DNA of 11,084 nt, from the NCBI GenBank assembly GCA_030049955.1, contig JASIJX010000108.1:1-11084 (forward strand), given 5' to 3'. Position 1 is the stretch's first letter; every line of letters begins with the position of its first letter. This document shows positions 6,366-11,084 of this stretch, one piece after another. The DNA is from Acidobacteriaceae bacterium. GTDB lineage: Bacteria; Acidobacteriota; Terriglobia; Terriglobales; Acidobacteriaceae. The translations under genes were made by a program, and so were the position numbers. The notes beneath the pieces were generated by a model. It was not told the DNA's origin. It did no database searches and saw nothing but the letters and a program-made list of their open reading frames with translations.

Positions 6366-6820
6366 GCTCGCTCGACCTCGACCGCAGCTACTTTCGTTCC
6401 GTATACCTTGCTAAGAACCGATTGCAGTTCCTTGGTAGTTGTTGCTATCGCATTCTCTGCTTCCGCAAGGTTGTGAGTGATTATCGGTGGGACTAGGGCG
6501 CTCCCCCATTGTGCGTATTGTTGTTTTGCAAGCTGATAGTTCCTGGTATGGATTTCCAGCAGGGTTAGCAAGTGTCGAACATTAGCTTCCGAGTCCGCCC
6601 ATGCAGTTTCGTCTATCGGGCTCCTTAGCGCGGCTTCCTTCGAGAGGATCGAATTTTCAGCAAATGTTGGAACGTGTGGCAGTGTTAAGGGTTCAGCGGT
6701 TTCATGCCCCGCATCTCTGTTGGCCTCTCGACGCTCTCGACGCTCTTGGAGAATTTTGCTGCCCTCGCCAAATAGCCAGTCGACCGTTTTGAGCAGTATC
6801 GGAGCGGTAATAGGGTCCAT
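6362..6820 (-). CDS. Helical partner protein of the Macro-domain protein
   Basis: 152 residues beginning M-D-P-I-T-A-P-I-L-L. The start is fixed by a near-perfect AGGAGG 6 nt before the ATG at 6820; the frame extends upstream to an ATG at 6931 without support. Residues 1-24 form a weakly hydrophobic or amphipathic helix, followed by a charged stretch Q-E-R-R-E-R-R-E-A (25-33), a low-complexity linker (35-70) and helices from 72 onward. Residues 84-112 align without gaps to residues 279-307 of the Macro-domain protein with 13 of 29 identical, including L-L-T, I-x-T and G-x2-L-V-P-P. I associate similar helical segments with a G-x-x-V-P-P core with bacterial conflict proteins (NACHT, TIR, caspase-like), from memory. 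It may oligomerise with the Macro protein through this segment. The catalytic role is unknown. Confidence 0.82.
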   Translation of the reverse strand: MDPITAPILLKTVDWLFGEGSKILQERRERREANRDAGHETAEPLTLPHVPTFAENSILSKEAALRSPIDETAWADSEANVRHLLTLLEIHTRNYQLAKQQYAQWGSALVPPIITHNLAEAENAIATTTKELQSVLSKVYGTKVAAVEVERA

Positions 6821-6826
6821 GATCGA

Positions 6827-6832
6827 CCTCCT
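6827..6832 (-). promoter_or_regulatory. Shine-Dalgarno site deciding the start of the Macro operon
   Basis: AGGAGG on the minus strand, 6 nt before the ATG at 6820. It is the strongest ribosome binding site in the minus-strand genes here and rules out the longer reading from 6931. Confidence 0.8.
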
Positions 6833-6929
6833 AAATGCCCATCGCTGTGTCCGGGCTTTTCGAAATGTTTCCACGTGTACAGAAGCCAATGATAGCAGTG
6901 ACTTGGGTCTCTCCAGATTATTTATCACC

Positions 6930-6948
6930 AAGCGTAGAGGCTACGCTT
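6930..6948. repeat. Perfect 8-bp inverted repeat, 3-bp loop
   Basis: AAGCGTAG AGG CTACGCTT, about 110 bp upstream of the Macro-operon start. There is no T run on either side, so an operator or mRNA leader hairpin is more likely than a terminator. Confidence 0.7.
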
Positions 6949-7049
6949 ACGGCCAGTCTGGCGCATTCATCTCCGGGTCTTCTTTTTGACCTCCGGCCGA
7001 GTGGACGGTCGTCAATTGGGAACTTGCGGCTCATGCTTTGTCACGGCCC

Positions 7050-7067
7050 TTGCCCAAACTTGGGCAA
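7050..7067. repeat. Perfect 8-bp inverted repeat, 2-bp centre
   Basis: TTGCCCAA AC TTGGGCAA, overlapping a further palindrome CAAATTTG (7065-7072). The tight 18-bp dyad looks like a binding site for a dimeric regulator. It sits between the two divergent transcription units. Confidence 0.65.
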
Positions 7068-7285
7068 ATTTGTACTAGCCCTTTGTGCATCCTGAGTATT
7101 ATGTGTATTTGATGCATTGCCTAATCAGTAACTTGTCAATCCATCCTTCAGTTGTGCCCTGTTGCAAGGCTTCGGATTTGGGATTAGAAGTTTCTAAAGT
7201 CTGGTCCTCAGTCCCTGTTCCCTACTCCTATACACTTGCATCGGCGGCGCACTCTTTGCCATCCTGAGCCGCCGGATACGACTGC

Positions 7286-9190
7286 ATGGCTTTCACGCAA
7301 TTTTTTAACCTGCTCTTCGGCCGGCCGCTTGCTACCAGCGAAGAGCGCGCCGAGCACATTGGCCCAATCGCGGGCATTCCAGTCTTTGGCCTTGACGCGC
7401 TAAGCTCTGCCGCGTACGGGCCTGAGGCTGCGCTCACGCTGCTCATTCCGCTTAGCCTGCTGGGCGTAAGGTACATCGTGCCGATCAGTGCGGCGATTGT
7501 CGCGCTGCTGATCATCGTCTTTTTCAGCTACCGGCAGACGATCGAAGCGTATCCGCGAGGCGGCGGTTCGTACACCGTGGCCAGCGAGAACCTGGGCCAC
7601 GGCGCGGGGCTGCTGGCGGCCTCGGCGCTGATGATCGACTACATTCTGAACGCGGCAGTCGGAATCTCGGCGGGAGTGGGCGCGCTCATCTCCGCCGTGC
7701 CTGCGCTTCAGCCGCACACGCTGGGGCTGTGCCTGCTCGTGCTGGCCATTCTTACGCTCGTCAACATGCGCGGCGTGCACGACACGGGCGTGGCGTTCAT
7801 GATCCCCACGTACTTTTTCACCGGCACGCTGCTGGTGGTCATTGGCGCGGGCGTGTGGCAGACGTTCGCGACCGGCGGCCATCCGCATCCAGTCACGGCG
7901 CTGCCGGCGATTCCGCCGGCTACGGCCGCGGTGAGCGCGTGGCTGCTGCTCAAGGTTTTCTCCTCGGGCTGCACAGCGATGACCGGCGTGGAAGCGGTGA
8001 GCAACGGCGTGATGGCCTTCCGCGAGCCCACGCGCAAAAATGCCAAGACGACGTTGACCATCATCATCGCTCTGCTGGCCATTCTCCTGCTGGGCATTGC
8101 GTATCTGTGCCGCGCCTACGGCATTGCCGCCACAGAGCCGGGGACGGCCGGGTACGAAAGCGTGCTCTCTATGCTGACGCGCGCCGTGATGGGGCGCGGG
8201 TGGTTCTATTACCTGACGATCGGCTCGGTGCTGGTGGTGCTGGCGCTCTCGGCGAACACTTCGTTCGCGGATTTTCCGCGCCTTACGCGCGCCATTGCCA
8301 GTGACAATTATCTGCCGCACGTTTTTACGCTCCGCGGGCGAAGGCTGCTCTATTCCTGGGGCATTTACGTACTGGTGGTGCTTTCGGCAGCGCTGCTGAT
8401 CTTCTTTCGCGGAGTGACGGACCGGCTGATCCCGCTGTTTGCCATCGGTGCATTCATGGCCTTTACGCTTTCGCAGGCGGGCATGGTGATGCACTGGAAG
8501 CGGCAGGCATCGCTCGAGGAACAAGGATTGGTTCGCGCGAGCGGTGTGCAGGTGCGCATGCTGGTGAACGGCGTGGGCGCCGTCGCTACGGGAATCACGA
8601 CGGTGGTGGTGTTTGTCACGAAGTTCATTGAAGGCGCGTGGATCACGGCGCTGCTGATCGCGGCCATGATCCTCGTCATGCGCGCCGTGCATCGGCATTA
8701 CACGCGCGTGGCCCGCGAGATCGACCTCGACCGGCCGATCATTCCCGCGGCCGTCAGCGAGCCGATCGTGGTGGTGCCGGTTGACCGCTGGAGCCGCATT
8801 TCGGAAAAAGCGCTCTCTTTCGCGCTTTCCATGTCGAATGACATCCGCGTGGTCCACGTGATCACGACGGAAGAGTCCGACGCCTTTTGCGATGCGTGGA
8901 CAGAGTTCATTGCCGACCCGCTGCGCGCCGCAGGCCGCGCCGTGCCGCGGCTGATCCAGCTCAAATCGCCGTACCGCTATGTACTGCAGCCGGTGGTCGA
9001 TTACGTGATGGGCGTGGAGCGCGAAACGAGCTACCGCAAGGTATGCGTGCTGGTGCCGGAACTGGTGGTGCAGCACTGGTGGGAGGGGCTGCTGCACAAC
9101 CGCCGTTCCGACCTGCTGAAGGTGATTCTGCTGATGCGCGGCAACCGCCGGATCATCGTCATCAATATCCCGTGGTACGAAGAGGGCTGA
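7286..9190 (+). CDS. KimA-type APC-superfamily permease (probable K+ transporter)
   Basis: 634 residues, close to B. subtilis KimA (about 607). About twelve transmembrane segments span residues 30-475. Family blocks are clear: V-F-G-L-D37-A-L-S-S-A-A-Y44-G-P-E in the first helix (the D/Y pair spaced like KimA D36/Y43 that line the K+ site), Y-R-Q-T-I-E-A-Y-P-x-G-G-G-S-Y-T-V-A, S-S-G-C-T-A-M-T-G-V-E-A-V-S-N-G-V, and N-T-S-F-A-D-F-P-R-L. Residues from about 490 form a cytoplasmic domain starting P-I-V-V-V-P-V-D-R-W, like the USP-like tail of KimA. By family, proton-coupled potassium uptake at the inner membrane is likely, though generic annotation would be amino-acid permease. The ribosome binding site before the ATG is weak (CCGGA). 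The gene appears monocistronic; 119 bp separate it from the next gene. Confidence 0.9.
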   Translation: MAFTQFFNLLFGRPLATSEERAEHIGPIAGIPVFGLDALSSAAYGPEAALTLLIPLSLLGVRYIVPISAAIVALLIIVFFSYRQTIEAYPRGGGSYTVASENLGHGAGLLAASALMIDYILNAAVGISAGVGALISAVPALQPHTLGLCLLVLAILTLVNMRGVHDTGVAFMIPTYFFTGTLLVVIGAGVWQTFATGGHPHPVTALPAIPPATAAVSAWLLLKVFSSGCTAMTGVEAVSNGVMAFREPTRKNAKTTLTIIIALLAILLLGIAYLCRAYGIAATEPGTAGYESVLSMLTRAVMGRGWFYYLTIGSVLVVLALSANTSFADFPRLTRAIASDNYLPHVFTLRGRRLLYSWGIYVLVVLSAALLIFFRGVTDRLIPLFAIGAFMAFTLSQAGMVMHWKRQASLEEQGLVRASGVQVRMLVNGVGAVATGITTVVVFVTKFIEGAWITALLIAAMILVMRAVHRHYTRVAREIDLDRPIIPAAVSEPIVVVPVDRWSRISEKALSFALSMSNDIRVVHVITTEESDAFCDAWTEFIADPLRAAGRAVPRLIQLKSPYRYVLQPVVDYVMGVERETSYRKVCVLVPELVVQHWWEGLLHNRRSDLLKVILLMRGNRRIIVINIPWYEEG

Positions 9191-9297
9191 TGCCGGCGGC
9201 GCTTCGTAAATCCGGGGGGGAAACGATAATCTAAGAGCGTACCGGAAACCGCCAAAACCAGCCTGTGCCGCAGGACCGGAAGGCGGGCACTGCGTCC

Positions 9298-9304
9298 GGA
9301 GGAG
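9298..9304 (+). promoter_or_regulatory. Ribosome binding site pointing to a TTG start
   Basis: GGAGGAG lies 5 nt before TTG at 9310 (8 nt before TTG at 9313). The in-frame GTG at 9265 has no such site, and an ATG at 9305 is out of frame. Confidence 0.7.
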
Positions 9305-9309
9305 ATGTC

Positions 9310-9900
9310 TTGTTGAAACGAAGGATCGTGTTGACTGTTTTGGCCGCGTTGCTTCCTGTCGCGGCTTCTGCCCAGGTCGAAGCTCCGCCCCCTGCAGCGT
9401 CTGCTCCCAAGTACGAGGTATACCTTGGCGGCGCCTATTCCCGCGTGAGGCAAGTGCCCAATACGTACAGCGGATTGGTCGGCGGAAAGGCGACGGTAGG
9501 CCGTGATTGGGGAAAGTATTTTCAACTCTTCGCGTCGGGCGATTACTACAAATTAGGAACCGGCCACAGCGAAATAATCAATAAGGGCAACCCCTCGATT
9601 TACACCTTCATGGTTGGGCCGGCGATCCACGCCCCGCTGTACGGGAATCTTAGCGGACTGTTCTTTGGTGAAGTGGGCGGAGAGCACACGGGGGGCGAGA
9701 GCATCACGCCCAATATTTCCTTTGCGGGCGGGTTTGGCGGAGGCTTGAACTATAGCCTGAACAGCAGGTGGGGCTTGCAACTTGCCGCCGATCGCGTCGC
9801 CGCATCCTTCTCACTGCCCAATAACACCCCCGCACTCGCCTACTCGACGCACCGTACCTGGAATGCGCGCTTCACGGGAGGCGTAGTATTCCGGTTCTGA
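9310..9900 (+). CDS. Small outer-membrane beta-barrel protein
   Basis: 196 residues from TTG at 9310 (TTG 9313 or GTG 9265 are alternatives). The N-terminus is a standard signal peptide: K-R-R, a hydrophobic core, and A-A-S-A-Q with cleavage near residue 21-22, then a Pro/Ala-rich linker. The rest alternates aromatic and small residues in strand-length stretches (Y-E-V-Y-L-G-G-A-Y, F-Q-L-F-A-S-G-D-Y-Y, L-F-F-G-E-V-G-G-E, G-G-G-L-N-Y-S) and ends G-G-V-V-F-R-F. The terminal Phe in an alternating last strand is the BAM-recognised C-terminal signature. Size fits an eight-stranded OmpA/OmpW-type barrel without a periplasmic peptidoglycan domain. No ligand can be inferred. Confidence 0.85.
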   Translation: MLKRRIVLTVLAALLPVAASAQVEAPPPAASAPKYEVYLGGAYSRVRQVPNTYSGLVGGKATVGRDWGKYFQLFASGDYYKLGTGHSEIINKGNPSIYTFMVGPAIHAPLYGNLSGLFFGEVGGEHTGGESITPNISFAGGFGGGLNYSLNSRWGLQLAADRVAASFSLPNNTPALAYSTHRTWNARFTGGVVFRF

Positions 9901-9923
9901 GGGCGAGCCCGAGCCGGTGTTTT
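9891..9923 (+). terminator. Possible rho-independent terminator after the beta-barrel gene
   Basis: CCGG (9891-9894) pairs with CCGG (9914-9917) around an inner GGGC-GA-GCCC stem (9901-9910), followed by TGTTTTC. The helix has an internal loop and starts inside the last codons, so strength is uncertain. Confidence 0.4.
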
Positions 9924-9934
9924 CAAAGCGATCC

Positions 9935-10013
9935 GGGCCTAAAGGCCTGATTCTCAGCGTCCGCCGTTCAGGGGCCTCAGAGCCTCTGAACTTCGCCGGG
10001 AACCTCACCCGGC
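9935..10013 (+). other. Three consecutive hairpins in a 252-bp intergenic region
   Basis: GGGCCT-AA-AGGCCT (9935-9948); GTTCAGGGGC/GCCTCTGAAC with a 6-nt loop and one G-U pair (9966-9991); GCCGGG/CCCGGC with a 7-nt loop (9995-10013). None is followed by a real T run. They may be backup termination structures, RNA-stabilising hairpins or a small structured RNA leader before the foldase gene. Confidence 0.55.
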
Positions 10014-10028
10014 TATCTCACGGTCGCA

Positions 10029-10034
10029 TATAAT
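10029..10034 (+). promoter_or_regulatory. Candidate -10 box for the foldase gene
   Basis: A perfect TATAAT directly after the hairpin cluster, about 119 bp upstream of the ATG at 10153. The -35 position (around 10006-10011) shows no TTGACA-like hexamer, so this is a candidate only. It would give a leader of about 110 nt, which contains an AGGAGG (10071-10076) with no start codon at a useful distance. Confidence 0.4.
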
Positions 10035-10152
10035 AGATGAGATCGCTATAGGCGAGAATTGCGCATTCACAGGAGGCTTCCCGGGCAGCCGTATCACCTG
10101 CCGCCCCACCTGAGCCGAGCCTGTTCCCGCGTAGAGGGGTTTCCGACCGTTC

Positions 10153-11084
10153 ATGATTCGTTTTCTGCAAACAGACAATCGCATCACCAAAGCGCTACTG
10201 GTTGTCGTCATCGGCGCCGCTTCCGTTTCGATGGTGGTTTACCTGATTCCCGGTTTGGCCGGCATGGGCGCCAACGCGCCTGACACCTACGCGGTGGTCT
10301 ACCCGCACTGGTATAGCCGCTTCTTCTCTTCAGGCGACACGGTGAGCCAGGCCAAGGTGGAGCAGCTTACGCGCCAGCAGCTTGAGCAGCGCGGCCCGCA
10401 GTACGCGGATAACCAGGTCCTGGTGAACCTCTTCGAGGGGCAGGTGGGCCAGCAGCTCGTTGAGCAGCAGGTGCTGCTGCAGGAGGCCTCGCGGCTCGGC
10501 ATCCACGCGACAGACGACGACGTGCGCGCGTACCTGCGTACCGGCCCTACAGGCGAGGTTCTGTTTCCTGACGGCAAGTTTATTGGCCAGGACCAGTACG
10601 CGGCGCTGATCGCGCAGCGGCTGAACATGTCAGTGGCCGATTTTGAAGAGAACGTAAAGCAACAAATCATCCTGCAGCGGCTGCAGGCGCTGATCACGGC
10701 CGGCGTAACGGTGAGCCCGCAGGAGGTGCGCGACACCTACCGCAAGCAGAACATCAAAATTAAATTTGATTACGCGGTAATCACCGCCGACGATGTGTCG
10801 AAGACCATCAACCCATCGGACGCCGACCTCGAAGCCTTCTTCAAGAAAAATGCGGCGCGTTACGCCGATGCGGTCCCCGAGCAGCGGACCATCAGCTACT
10901 TTGCGTTTAACACCAGCCAGCTTCCGGGCGGCGTGCAGCAGCCAACGCAGCAGGATATCGAGTCTTACTACAACGCGCACCAGGCCGACTACCAGCAGCC
11001 CGAACAGGCCAAGGCGCGCCACATTCTGATTTCCGTGGCGCCCAATGCGGACGCAAAGACCGATGCGGCTGCCAAGGCCAAGGC
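10153..11084 (+). CDS. Membrane-anchored PpiD/SurA-type peptidyl-prolyl isomerase, 3' truncated
   Basis: 310 codons are visible, running off the right edge. The N-terminus M-I-R-F-L-Q-T-D-N-R-I-T-K is a short cytoplasmic piece, followed by one transmembrane helix (about 12-34) with no signal cleavage site. A long Gln-rich helical region follows, like the SurA_N/PpiD chaperone domain (T-R-Q-Q-L-E-Q-R, L-V-E-Q-Q-V-L-L-Q-E-A, L-G-I-x-A-T-D-D-D-V-R, F-E-E-N-V-K-Q-Q-I-I-L-Q-R-L). Further on, P-E-Q-A-K-A-R-H-I-L-I (about 282-292) is the typical opening of a parvulin/PpiC domain. The protein probably helps fold exported and outer-membrane proteins in the periplasm. The ATG has only a distant GAGGGG (about 13 nt upstream), so translation initiation is weak or unusual. 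Confidence 0.88.
   Translation, partial: MIRFLQTDNRITKALLVVVIGAASVSMVVYLIPGLAGMGANAPDTYAVVYPHWYSRFFSSGDTVSQAKVEQLTRQQLEQRGPQYADNQVLVNLFEGQVGQQLVEQQVLLQEASRLGIHATDDDVRAYLRTGPTGEVLFPDGKFIGQDQYAALIAQRLNMSVADFEENVKQQIILQRLQALITAGVTVSPQEVRDTYRKQNIKIKFDYAVITADDVSKTINPSDADLEAFFKKNAARYADAVPEQRTISYFAFNTSQLPGGVQQPTQQDIESYYNAHQADYQQPEQAKARHILISVAPNADAKTDAAAKAK

Larger units (their letters stand above)
6821..7285. other. Gene-poor divergent intergenic region with two inverted repeats
   Basis: 465 bp of lower-GC sequence between the Macro operon (minus) and the permease gene (plus). Short plus-strand frames (6835-7095, 7085-7267) lack ribosome binding sites and protein-like composition. It holds two perfect 8-bp inverted repeats (6930-6948 and 7050-7067). 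A TATCAT on the minus strand (6889-6894) could be a -10 box for the operon but has no good -35. I saw no tRNA, transposon end or riboswitch core; in particular the ydaO-type c-di-AMP riboswitch expected before some KimA genes was not recognised. Confidence 0.6.

Noticed and set aside
5343..6820. Thoeris defence system
   Set aside because: The Macro domain is suggestive, but no TIR gene or membrane-anchored effector is present in the window, so the name is not supported.
6835..7267. Short plus-strand frames upstream of the permease
   Set aside because: No ribosome binding sites, composition like translated noncoding DNA, and the first overlaps the operon's leader region.
7400..9097. 565-codon minus-strand frame inside the permease gene
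   Set aside because: Its product is His/Arg/Gln-rich low-quality sequence, a shadow produced by GC-rich third positions of the KimA-type gene.
10299..11022. Minus-strand frames opposite the foldase gene
   Set aside because: Ser/Cys/Arg-rich antisense products; the plus frame has clear SurA/PpiD features and extends to the window edge.

Overview
The window is high-GC bacterial DNA with many short genes for secreted or envelope proteins. The style of the omega-like protein, the tandem-duplicated polytopic membrane protein, the beta-helix/TM/polyproline protein, the KimA-type permease and the PpiD/SurA-type foldase suggests an acidobacterium (Terriglobia/Acidobacteriaceae-like). This is inference from gene content; there is no rRNA or other marker to confirm it.

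Layout. 1-213 (minus): start of a gene running off the left edge. 363-1343 (minus): polytopic membrane protein built from two similar halves, divergent from 1491-1946 (plus), a small secreted protein. 1930-2130 (minus): decayed C-terminal remnant of an SDR/TIGR01777-type gene. It abuts an RNA polymerase omega-like gene (2131-2361, minus). After an intergenic gap with a 19-bp tandem repeat comes the intact SDR gene (2614-3633, minus), so the omega-like gene is bracketed by two direct copies of the SDR 3' end. Upstream on the same strand are a beta-helix-type repeat protein (3650-4201) and an FmdB-like zinc ribbon (4365-4529). The latter is divergent from a secreted SnoaL/DUF4440-like protein (4647-5234, plus).

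5343-6820 (minus) is a compact two-gene module of visibly lower GC than its surroundings: a 152-aa helical protein and a 340-aa Macro-domain protein, coupled by an ATGA overlap. Both proteins carry the same C-terminal helical segment around a G-x2-L-V-P-P core, and the Macro domain has an atypical ligand loop. This is the best candidate for an undescribed ADP-ribose-linked signalling or conflict module. Upstream lies a 465-bp gene-poor stretch with two perfect 8-bp inverted repeats.

7286-9190 (plus): KimA-type APC-superfamily permease, probably for potassium. 9310-9900 (plus): small outer-membrane beta-barrel protein with a probable TTG start, followed by a run of hairpins. 10153-11084 (plus): membrane-anchored PpiD/SurA-type peptidyl-prolyl isomerase, cut by the right edge just as its parvulin domain begins.

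No tRNA, rRNA, CRISPR array, transposase or integrase was seen.
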